From JAZFYD01 sp036443405 (lineage in GTDB: Bacteria > Planctomycetota > PLA2), in contig JAZFYD010000249.1 of NCBI GenBank assembly GCA_036443405.1, forward strand, positions 1 through 64,000: a stretch of DNA of 64,000 nucleotides. The letters run 5' to 3'. The position numbers and the translations under genes are program-made. Positions 57,674-64,000 of the stretch are shown piece after piece; the stretch's first letter is position 1, and the number at the start of each line of letters is the position of its first letter. Under the pieces are notes generated by a model. The model worked only from the letters and a program-made list of their open reading frames with translations, did no database searches and was not told the DNA's origin.

Positions 57674-57679
57674 TATAAT
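57674..57679 (+). promoter_or_regulatory. Perfect -10 box TATAAT before the HEAT/peptidase/Aat operon
   Basis: TATAAT at 57674-57679 is the only perfect -10 box I noticed upstream of a gene here. A -35 box is not convincing. A start near 57686 would place the GTG at 57680 upstream of the transcript, which supports the TTG at 57707 as start codon. Confidence 0.35.
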
Positions 57680-57706
57680 GTGGCCCGTCCCGATGAGGTA
57701 GCAACT

Positions 57707-58948
57707 TTGCGATGGATCATTGTCTTGGTAGTGGGGGTTTGCATCGGGGCGGCCCTTCCCGGTCTTCTTGACGGTTCGAACGACGGCGTCCCCGCACGCA
57801 CGGCGAGTGAGTCCTCCGACGGACTCCCCGGCCTGAACGTCACGGCCAACCCCGACGACGCCGAGTTGCTCGCGCGTATCGCCGAGCTCCAGGCGCTCAT
57901 CGAGAAGCTCCGTGCGAACCCGTTCCCGAAACCGAAGGAGTGGGAGGCCGATACGCCCGAGTCGCTCAAGAAGCTGCTCGAGGAGGCGTATGCGGAGAAC
58001 AACGTCGATTGGCTGGTCGAGGTCATCCGGCGCCTGCTCGCGATGGGCGACGAGGGTTATCCGATCCTGCGCCGCCTGATCGAGGACATCGCGTTCCGCG
58101 GGAAATTCCTGCCGACCGGTGCGGACTTCCGCGTCGACCAGGCTTACGAGTTCGGCAAGATCTTCACCAACCAGGAAGAAGACATCATCGGGTTCCTGAA
58201 CTTCCTGCTGCGCGAGAAGCGGACCATCCCGATCATGAAGCAAATCGCGATGATGGGTGCGGCCTACTTCGTCGGCTCGAAGGCGAAGGGCACGGAGGAG
58301 CTGCAACAGACGTTGTTGCAGATCTTCATGGAGCAGGGTGCAACAGGTGGAGCCGGCGCGATGATGGGCGGGATGCCGGCGAACGCCGCGCAGAAGATGC
58401 AGGTGTTTGCGATGGCCATGTCGGGCGACCCGGCGATGGTCGGGCCGTTGCGGGCGCAACTCGCTGCGACCAAGGACAAGGGCGTGCAGGGCGACATCAT
58501 CGGCGCTCTCGCGTACCTCGGTGATCCCACGATGGTGCCGCTCATCAAGGAGCGCCTCGATCCGACCAAGGGAGACTTCAGTCGCGAACTCGATGCGCTC
58601 GGTCGTGTCGGCACGCCGGAGGCACACGACACCGCGGCCGGATTCCTGAAGGCAATTCCGGACTCGAAGCGCTTCTATCGCCATGCGCGCCGGTACATGA
58701 GGTCGGGTGGCGGCATCTCCGCCGTGATGCTCATGCAGGAGCGCATCAAGGCGAACCCGAACGATCCGGAGGTCGCGCGCACGATCGGATCGCTGCGGCG
58801 TTTCCCGACGACCGAGAGCCGCGACACGTTGGCGTTCGTTCGTGACAGCGCAGGCGACGCGAAGGTGAGAAAGCGCGCCGACGATGCGGTGCAGGAGATC
58901 GACCGCACACTGCGTGGCGAGATCCCCGAGAGGTTCCAGGCGAAGTAG
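57707..58948 (+). CDS. Membrane-anchored HEAT-repeat-like protein
   Basis: 413 residues if translation starts at TTG 57707, which is preceded by GATGAGG at 8 bases; a GTG at 57680 would lie before the likely transcription start. A membrane helix opens the protein (IIVLVVGVCIGAALPGLL). A coiled stretch with EIAELQALIEKL-like sequence and alpha repeats follow (GSKAKGTEELQQTLLQIF, GVQGDIIGALAYLGDPTMV, PLIKERLDP), with a Met/Gly-rich turn MMGGMPANAAQKM. HEAT-like scaffolds of this sort recur in this genome. The S41-like gene follows after 2 bases and Aat after that, so it leads a three-gene operon. Confidence 0.72.
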   Translation: MRWIIVLVVGVCIGAALPGLLDGSNDGVPARTASESSDGLPGLNVTANPDDAELLARIAELQALIEKLRANPFPKPKEWEADTPESLKKLLEEAYAENNVDWLVEVIRRLLAMGDEGYPILRRLIEDIAFRGKFLPTGADFRVDQAYEFGKIFTNQEEDIIGFLNFLLREKRTIPIMKQIAMMGAAYFVGSKAKGTEELQQTLLQIFMEQGATGGAGAMMGGMPANAAQKMQVFAMAMSGDPAMVGPLRAQLAATKDKGVQGDIIGALAYLGDPTMVPLIKERLDPTKGDFSRELDALGRVGTPEAHDTAAGFLKAIPDSKRFYRHARRYMRSGGGISAVMLMQERIKANPNDPEVARTIGSLRRFPTTESRDTLAFVRDSAGDAKVRKRADDAVQEIDRTLRGEIPERFQAK

Positions 58949-58950
58949 AC

Positions 58951-60477
58951 GTGCCGTTGCGCGCGTCGATTCTCGCTGGGCTGCTCGTAGGGTTGCTCGC
59001 GGCGGGCGCTCATGCCGAGGGACAGGACGCGGAGGAACGTCCGGGGCTGCAAAACGCATCGTTCGAACAGGCCGGCGGCGGCGTTCCCGGCTGGACGTTG
59101 ACGCAGGGCGCGACGACCGACGGCTCGGGGGCGAGTTCCAAGCTCGTGATCGATCGCACCGTGGCGTCGGCGGGTTCGGCGTCGCTGCGGGTCGAAGGGC
59201 GCGCCGACACATCGCTTTGGAACTTGGCGGAGCAGAAACTCGTCGCGCGTGCCGGCGATCGAGTATCGCTCCGCGCGCGCGCGAAGTGCATTGGCGTGAA
59301 GCGCGAGGGGCATCAGTTCGGCAACGCGCATGTGCATCTGATATTTGTGGACGCCGCCGGAAAGAGGTTGGCGTTCGTGACGTCTTTGGCGCTGTCGGGT
59401 GAGACCGATTGGACCACTCTCGGGGTTACAGCGATCGCACCGCCGGGCACGACGCACCTGCGCGCCGGCTTGTTCTTTTCGATGACCGGCACGATGTGGT
59501 TCGACGGCGTCAAGGTGACGCGGGCCGCGACGGAGCCGTTCGACAGGGCCGTGCGTGAAGCGGCGCTGCGCGATCTCTTCGAACACCTCGGTCGCACTTA
59601 CACATTCTTCGGGTATCGCGGCAAGCCGACACTGTCCGGATTGCGCAAGAAGCACGAAGCGAGTGTGACCGCCGCGAAGGCGCGACCGGAGTTCCAGGCA
59701 GCGCTCGTCCGCATGCTTGCTGAGTTGACGGACATGCACGTTTGGCTGAAGACGCCGGAGGGCATCGAGCCGACCATGCGAGAGCAGCATCCGAAGAACT
59801 GGAACATCCAGGCGATCCGGAACGCGCTGACGAAGACGTATCTCACGGAGAACAACCTGCTTGCTGGCGAGATCGGATCCGTCGCGTACCTCGGCCTGGG
59901 TTCGTTTCAGTACGGTGGCCCAATTCAGCAAGCGATGCTGCACAGTGCCCTCGACCAGATGAAAGACGCGACCGCCATCGTGATCGACGTGCGTTTCAAC
60001 ATGGGGGGCAACGAGGCCATCGCGCAAGGGGTGGCCGCGCGCTTTTGCGCGAAGCGGGTGCTCTATGCGAAGAACGCGCGTCGTGACGGCGCCGGATTTC
60101 GCGAGTCAGGCCGGCGCTTTGTCGTGCCGAGTAGCCGCACGCCCTACACCAAGCCTGTCGTCGTGCTGCAGGGGCGCAACTGCGTCAGCAGCGGCGAGGG
60201 GTTCGTGGCGATGATGCGAGTGCTCGACAGCGTGACGACCGTTGGGCAACCGACGCGCGGATCGAGTGGCAACCCGCAGCCGTTTCCGCTGCTGCCCGGC
60301 CTCGAGGTGTGGAGTTCGACTTGGCGCAGCCTCACGCCCGATGGAAAGTGCCACGAGGGTGTCGGTTTGCCGCCCGACGTGGAGTTCGATCCGCCGCCGG
60401 CCGAGTTCGCGACCAGCGACCCGCTGCTTGAAAAGGCGTTGGCGATCTTGGGCAAGAAGACCGGCGCGCCGAAATGA
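58951..60477 (+). CDS. S41-like secreted peptidase (tail-specific protease fold)
   Basis: 508 residues starting at GTG 58951, with a signal peptide ending AGAHAE. Residues 30-195 form a jelly-roll-like beta domain (VPGWTLTQGATTDG, MWFDGVKVTR). The C-terminal half is an S41 peptidase fold: AIVIDVRFNMGGNE (the conserved strand ending in N-x-G-G) and RNCVSSGEGFVAMMR, with the nucleophile Ser in VSSGE, then TVGQPTRGSSGNPQPFPL. No PDZ domain is obvious. It is predicted to act in the periplasm or outside the cell. The gene overlaps the aat gene by four bases. Confidence 0.8.
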   Translation: MPLRASILAGLLVGLLAAGAHAEGQDAEERPGLQNASFEQAGGGVPGWTLTQGATTDGSGASSKLVIDRTVASAGSASLRVEGRADTSLWNLAEQKLVARAGDRVSLRARAKCIGVKREGHQFGNAHVHLIFVDAAGKRLAFVTSLALSGETDWTTLGVTAIAPPGTTHLRAGLFFSMTGTMWFDGVKVTRAATEPFDRAVREAALRDLFEHLGRTYTFFGYRGKPTLSGLRKKHEASVTAAKARPEFQAALVRMLAELTDMHVWLKTPEGIEPTMREQHPKNWNIQAIRNALTKTYLTENNLLAGEIGSVAYLGLGSFQYGGPIQQAMLHSALDQMKDATAIVIDVRFNMGGNEAIAQGVAARFCAKRVLYAKNARRDGAGFRESGRRFVVPSSRTPYTKPVVVLQGRNCVSSGEGFVAMMRVLDSVTTVGQPTRGSSGNPQPFPLLPGLEVWSSTWRSLTPDGKCHEGVGLPPDVEFDPPPAEFATSDPLLEKALAILGKKTGAPK

Positions 60478-61166
60478 CCGAGTTGCCGCAGCCGGTGTGG
60501 CTCGAGGGGGCGATGCCGCTGCCGGATCCGCGGCACGCGCCGGCCGACGGGCCGCTCGCCATCGGTGGCACTCTTTCGAAGAAACGGTTGCTGGAGGCGT
60601 ATCGCGCCGGCATCTTCCCCTGGTACGAGGAGGGATTGCCCGTGCTCTGGTGGTCGCCGGACCCGCGGTTCCTGTTGGACCCGGCGTCGCTCGTGGTTCG
60701 ACGTTCGGTGGCGCAGCGCATCCGCTCCGGTGTGTTCGAGGTCCGTTACGACACCGCTTTCGAGCGGGTGATGCGCGGCTGCGCAGAGACGCCGCGAAAA
60801 CACGAAGCCGGCACGTGGATCACGCCGGACATGATCGAAGCGTACTGCGGGCTCTTTGACGCCGGCACGGCGCACAGTGTCGAGTGCTGGAAGGACGACG
60901 AACTCGTCGGTGGTCTTTACGGCGTGTCCTTGGGCGCGGCATTTTTCGGCGAGTCGATGTTCACACGGACGACGGATGCGTCCAAGGTCGCGTTTGTGCA
61001 TCTCGCCGAGCGCGCAAAGGGCTGGGGCTTTCACTTCGTCGATTGCCAGATGCGCACCGAACACCTCGCGACGTTCGGCGCCGTGGACGTGCCGCGGGAA
61101 GAGTTCCTGGAGCGGTTGGCGGTGGCGGTTGGGCAGCCCACGCGTGAGGGGTCTTGGGCGGAGTAG
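60474..61166 (+). CDS. aat: Leucyl/phenylalanyl-tRNA-protein transferase
   Basis: A 230-residue cytoplasmic enzyme that adds Leu or Phe to N-terminal Arg/Lys of proteins, marking them for N-end-rule degradation. Family motifs: DPRHAPADGPLAIGG near the start, FPWYEEGLPVLWWSPDPRF, GTWITPDMIEAYCGLFDAG, the ECWKDDELVGGLYGVSLGAAFFGESMF core and HFVDCQMRTEHL. The ATG overlaps the S41 peptidase stop (ATGA), so translation is coupled. The length is normal for the family. No ClpS/ClpA genes lie in the window. Confidence 0.93.
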   Translation: MTELPQPVWLEGAMPLPDPRHAPADGPLAIGGTLSKKRLLEAYRAGIFPWYEEGLPVLWWSPDPRFLLDPASLVVRRSVAQRIRSGVFEVRYDTAFERVMRGCAETPRKHEAGTWITPDMIEAYCGLFDAGTAHSVECWKDDELVGGLYGVSLGAAFFGESMFTRTTDASKVAFVHLAERAKGWGFHFVDCQMRTEHLATFGAVDVPREEFLERLAVAVGQPTREGSWAE

Positions 61167-61194
61167 TCCCCCCGGTCCCTGGAAGATCGTCCAA

Positions 61195-61209
61195 CTAGAC
61201 GTCGGACGT
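61195..61209. promoter_or_regulatory. 15-bp perfect palindrome AGACGTC-G-GACGTCT
   Basis: AGACGTC (61195-61201), a central G and GACGTCT (61203-61209) form a perfect dyad after the aat stop, flanked by CCAA and TTGG that extend it. As RNA, AGACG/CGTCT could form a hairpin with TTT following. It could be a weak terminator for aat or a protein-binding dyad. Confidence 0.35.
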
Positions 61210-61301
61210 CTTTGGTTGCGCAAAGGTGCCAGGTGGCGCGGCGGTCGACTCTGGTTGCGGCGTGCGAAGCCCCGTTCCGCCGCTTACCAGGCACCGATCG
61301 C

Positions 61302-61332
61302 GGGTTAGTCGTTGTTGCCGGTGGACTAACCC
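61302..61332. terminator. Inverted repeat spanning the stop of the rhodanese-MBL gene
   Basis: GGGTTAGTC (61302-61310) and GACTAACCC (61324-61332) are perfect 9-bp arms with a 13-base spacer. The right arm includes the stop codon of the convergent gene. No T-run follows on either strand, so this is a weak bidirectional terminator at best. Confidence 0.35.
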
Positions 61333-62474
61333 AACGCGCAGGCGTTCCTGCCGATCTCGAGGATCTGTTCCTCCTCCTCCGGCAATTTCAGGAGGCCGAG
61401 GTTGATCGCCTTGATCGAACGGTACGCCTCGGGGAACGAGCCCGTGCGGCGCATGACCCAGTCGGTGAATGTCTCCTCGTCCTCGATGCGCAGCGGGCGG
61501 TTGTCCTCGCGTAGGCGTGACAGCGTGCGAAAGACCGTGCGGTCGCTGTTTCGCTCCTCGTCGCTCGCGTAGTGCGCCGGCATGATCATCAGCGCGCCGG
61601 GCCACTCGGCTTTGGTGCGCTCGAGGCTCTTCCATAGAATCTTGGTCCACGCTTCGGTCTTGTCGCCGAGGTCCGGCCGGCCGACCGAGTCGATGAAGAT
61701 GAAATCGCCTGTGAATACGACGCGGCGACCGAGCCGGAACGAGCAACTGCCCTCGGTGTGACCCGGCGTGTGGTCGATCTCGATTTCGGCGTCGCCGACC
61801 GGGATGGCGTCGAAGTGCTCCATCGGGACGAAGTCGATGACACCCTTGCGACCGTCGTACGGATACACCGCGTCTTTGGCGTGCAGGTAGTACGGCACTC
61901 CGAGATGCGCCGACAGGAGCGGGCCGCCGCTGATGTAGTCCGCGTGCGCGTGGGTGTCCGCGACGCCGATAACCCGTGCCCCGAGCCGAGCTGCGGCCTC
62001 GAGCATGCCGAGCCCCTTCTTGGGCGGATCGATGAGCAGCGCTTCACCGTGGCGCACGAGGACGTAGCTGAGCGAACCCTTGCCGATGCGGTCGAACTGG
62101 ATGAGGTGGTCAAGCCCCTCGGGGGCAACCAGCGGCCGTTCGACGAGCGCGGTCATCCAAGCGGCCATGCCGCCGCGAACCGATGCGGCCTCGTATCCCT
62201 GGCTGCGGAGCAGTTGCGTGACCGGTCTGCTTTGGATGCCTCTGTTGCAGATCACCGCCAGTTGGTCGTCGTGTTCGACGCCGACCACGTGCGGTTCGAT
62301 CATCGAGAGCAGGTCGTCGCCGACGACTTGATGCGAGCGCTCCGGCGGAACGAGCTCGATCCTCATCGTGGCGATGCGGTCGGGCGTTCGGATGTCCAGG
62401 AGGTGGAGGTTTTTGCCCGCCTCGAGGCTCCGCGCCAACTCCTCGCAGGTGATCTCGGGGATGCTGTCTTCCAT
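61326..62474 (-). CDS. Rhodanese-metallo-beta-lactamase fusion (persulfide dioxygenase-like)
   Basis: 382 residues, starting at ATG 62472-62474. An N-terminal rhodanese domain (residues 8-112) has the active-site Cys76 in VICNRGIQSRP. A metallo-beta-lactamase domain (about 120-340) has THAHADYISGG (174-184), HTPGHTEGS (235-243) and Asp257 in FTGDFIF, the metal ligands of ETHE1-type glutathione persulfide dioxygenases. Its probable role is sulfide or persulfide oxidation coupled to sulfur transfer. The domain order, rhodanese first, is the reverse of CstB and PRF fusions, in which the dioxygenase comes first. Upstream is the rhombosortase gene, in the same direction, 32 bases away. Confidence 0.85.
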   Translation of the reverse strand: MEDSIPEITCEELARSLEAGKNLHLLDIRTPDRIATMRIELVPPERSHQVVGDDLLSMIEPHVVGVEHDDQLAVICNRGIQSRPVTQLLRSQGYEAASVRGGMAAWMTALVERPLVAPEGLDHLIQFDRIGKGSLSYVLVRHGEALLIDPPKKGLGMLEAAARLGARVIGVADTHAHADYISGGPLLSAHLGVPYYLHAKDAVYPYDGRKGVIDFVPMEHFDAIPVGDAEIEIDHTPGHTEGSCSFRLGRRVVFTGDFIFIDSVGRPDLGDKTEAWTKILWKSLERTKAEWPGALMIMPAHYASDEERNSDRTVFRTLSRLREDNRPLRIEDEETFTDWVMRRTGSFPEAYRSIKAINLGLLKLPEEEEQILEIGRNACALG

Positions 62475-62506
62475 TGCAGAGATTTTCGCGTGCCCGGTCC
62501 GTCCCG

Positions 62507-63145
62507 TCAAACGACAGCTGTGGTATTCGGGCCGATTGCGGGCTTCTTGGCAGCGCGATGCATGGACAGCCGGCCCAGCATCTCTGCCGCGAGACCGCAG
62601 AGAGCGCCGGTGAGATGCGCCTCGCCGACCGGAACGCCGCTCAACCCGATGCCCGCGGTGAACAGGCGTGTGTCCAAAACAGTCTCCGCGACCGCCTTCA
62701 GGATCACGATCGCACCGAGTCCGTACGCGGCAGCACGCCGGCGTCTCGAGGCACCTGGTTCGGCGGCCAGTTCGAATGCTTGCAACACCGCGAGCCCGTG
62801 CAGCACGCCGGACAGCCCGGCGTAACTCGCGAGGTCCGGCCGCGAGAGCAGGACGCCGATGCCGACCAGCGGCGGCATCCACAAGAGAGCGTGCAGGCGG
62901 CGCAGGCGGCAGAGAATGATCGCGGCGGCGCCCGCATCCAGGAGCAGGTGCGCGGGATCGAGGTGCACGAAGTGCCCGGTCCACAGTTGCCACCAGCCGC
63001 TGCCGCCCGCGCCCGGTGGCACGAGCGCGAGGGGCGCGCCGAGGCCGGCGGCCCACGTCAGCGCGACCGCGGCCAGCGTGCACGCGATCGCCGGGACGAG
63101 GCGGACGCCGCCCGGGCGCCCGCCTCCAAGAAGTTGTCGGTTCAA
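62507..63145 (-). CDS. rrtA: Rhombosortase (rhomboid-family intramembrane serine protease)
   Basis: A 212-residue six-helix protein of the rhombosortase branch. It has SGWWQLWTGHFVHLDPAHLLLD at the start of the catalytic core (the GHFVHLxxAHLLL hallmark), the nucleophile Ser112 in YAGLSGVLHGL and the base His177 in PVGEAHLTGAL. Rhombosortases cut proteins that carry a GlyGly-CTERM tail, releasing them to the surface. The start is TTG, which shares TTGA with the stop of the neighbouring gene. That neighbour encodes a protein with exactly such a tail. Confidence 0.87.
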   Translation of the reverse strand: MNRQLLGGGRPGGVRLVPAIACTLAAVALTWAAGLGAPLALVPPGAGGSGWWQLWTGHFVHLDPAHLLLDAGAAAIILCRLRRLHALLWMPPLVGIGVLLSRPDLASYAGLSGVLHGLAVLQAFELAAEPGASRRRRAAAYGLGAIVILKAVAETVLDTRLFTAGIGLSGVPVGEAHLTGALCGLAAEMLGRLSMHRAAKKPAIGPNTTAVV

Positions 63146-64000
63146 CGGCGTCTCCGCCGGCGGGCTGCGACCAACGCGAGCCCCGCAAACGGCAGCAATC
63201 CGAGCGGGCCGATCGCGCCGCCCCCGGATCCCCCGCCTCCAGATCCGCCGCCGCCGTTGTAGCTCCCGCCGCCGCGGTTTCTACGCGACGGTGCGTGGGC
63301 GGCCGTCCGCCCGGCCAACGGTTGGTGCTGCGTGTGTGTCAGCGCCGTGTTGCCACGTTGCGTGCGATTCGCGGCGGCGCGTCGCTCGCGCGCACGGCGT
63401 TTCGCGTTGGCGTCACCGATGCCGTAGTGGTTCTTGCGATCCGGGCCGACTACGACCATCGACGTGTAGTCCGTGACAAGCGAGTAGGCCAACGCGATGT
63501 CGGTCACAGCTTGCGCCTTTTCCACATCGCTCTTCTCCTGCAACCACGCCTCGCGCTGGATGTCGCCGATGGCGCTGAGCGCGTACAGCCGTTCGATCTC
63601 AGGATTGCCATCCTCGGCGGCGGGCAGCGTCACGGGCAAATCCCATGTTTGTTTCTTGCCGGAGATGCGCGCGCTGACCTTCAATCTGGTCGCACCCGGT
63701 TTGTTGTAACGGCCAAAGACAACAAGCTGTTGTCCCACGTAGAGGTTCGGCAGGCGTTTGGGGTGTATGACCGTCGCACCGTCGAGTTCGAAGGTCACGT
63801 CGTGCATGGCCTCGTGGAACATGCGATCCCGCGCGAGCAGGAGGTGGGCGCCGATCTCGTCGTGGACGGACACCGCTTTGGCGAAACCGCCGCTGAGCAC
63901 AGCCAAATCCTCGAGGAGCGGCCGGTTGGCGCTGTTGCCCATGATGAACGTGAAGAGCCGCATATCGTGGCCGCGGACCTGATTGATGAAGTCGCGATAG
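63142..64000 (-). CDS. VWA/VIT-type surface protein with GlyGly-CTERM tail, partial at right edge
   Basis: The C-terminal 286 residues of a larger protein whose start lies outside the window. The visible part begins in a von Willebrand A-like domain (FTFIMGNSANRPLLEDLAV, SGGFAKAVSVHDEIGAHLL) and continues with HDVTFELDGATVIHPKRLP and a helical YALSAIGDIQREAW region, as in inter-alpha-trypsin-inhibitor-like VIT-VWA proteins. A basic linker is followed by a Gly/Ser run (GGGGSGGGGSGGGAIG), a hydrophobic helix LGLLPFAGLALVA and ARRRRRR. This is the GlyGly-CTERM sorting signal: Gly-rich stretch, membrane helix, basic end. It is the probable substrate of the rhombosortase, whose gene overlaps its stop. 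Confidence 0.85.
   Translation of the reverse strand, partial: YRDFINQVRGHDMRLFTFIMGNSANRPLLEDLAVLSGGFAKAVSVHDEIGAHLLLARDRMFHEAMHDVTFELDGATVIHPKRLPNLYVGQQLVVFGRYNKPGATRLKVSARISGKKQTWDLPVTLPAAEDGNPEIERLYALSAIGDIQREAWLQEKSDVEKAQAVTDIALAYSLVTDYTSMVVVGPDRKNHYGIGDANAKRRARERRAAANRTQRGNTALTHTQHQPLAGRTAAHAPSRRNRGGGSYNGGGGSGGGGSGGGAIGPLGLLPFAGLALVAARRRRRR

Noticed and set aside
56579..59212. Minus-strand open frame continuous with the LOG gene upstream of 56578
   Set aside because: It runs antisense across the oxygenase and HEAT genes and has no domain motifs; the LOG protein starts naturally at 56578.

Overview
The window is high-GC bacterial chromosomal DNA. Genes are tightly packed on both strands, and there are no rRNA genes, CRISPR arrays, integrases or phage genes. 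HEAT-repeat secreted proteins, large carboxypeptidase-regulatory-like repeat proteins, a sulfatase, a FUN14 protein, a Mce lipid-transport operon and a rhombosortase/GlyGly-CTERM pair together suggest a Planctomycetota-like Gram-negative organism. That assignment is inference; no phylogenetic marker is present.

Left part (1-4.4 kb): the start of a DtxR/MntR-type repressor with an operator-like palindrome over its start codon, a Lon-like AAA_32 protease with a poly-Glu tail, a 116-bp MITE-like inverted-repeat element, a secreted protein gene broken by an in-frame TGA, a tRNA with a CAU anticodon, and a decayed fragment of a CcsA-like cytochrome c assembly protein.

The centrepiece (4.5-13.6 kb) is a six-gene operon for what looks like a trans-envelope electron conduit. 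It encodes a tetrahaem cytochrome, an 11-haem cytochrome fused to a membrane b-type cytochrome, an outer-membrane beta-barrel, and three lipoprotein cytochromes with 15, 8 and 10 haem sites. That makes 48 CXXCH motifs in five proteins. Electrons could pass from the quinone pool through the fusion protein and periplasmic haems to a barrel-associated surface complex.

Next come a sulfatase and a HAD phosphatase, two lipoproteins, an AspT-type antiporter, and a Mce/Mla-like phospholipid transport operon (STAS-MlaE permease, ATPase, MlaD, PqiC-like lipoprotein; 20.3-23.9 kb). On the minus strand follow a three-gene phosphorelay (Hpt, response regulator-SpoIIE phosphatase, hybrid histidine kinase) and an RND efflux operon that ends in an ion-channel gene. 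A decayed copy of the tRNA locus lies upstream of the efflux operon.

The right half (35.6-64 kb) holds HEAT-repeat proteins, a PilZ-PilT fusion ATPase, a TIGR01777 epimerase with a possible RNA switch in its leader, an alkaline-phosphatase-superfamily enzyme, class I fructose-bisphosphate aldolase, a thiolase with a clear intrinsic terminator, an HExxH membrane protein facing a PrsW protease, FUN14 and NYN proteins, two giant repeat proteins flanking a CYTH phosphatase, a SLATT-like two-helix membrane protein, LOG-family and 2OG-Fe(II) enzymes, an S41-like peptidase, Aat transferase and a rhodanese-metallo-beta-lactamase fusion. It ends with a rhombosortase translationally coupled to its probable GlyGly-CTERM substrate, which runs off the right edge.
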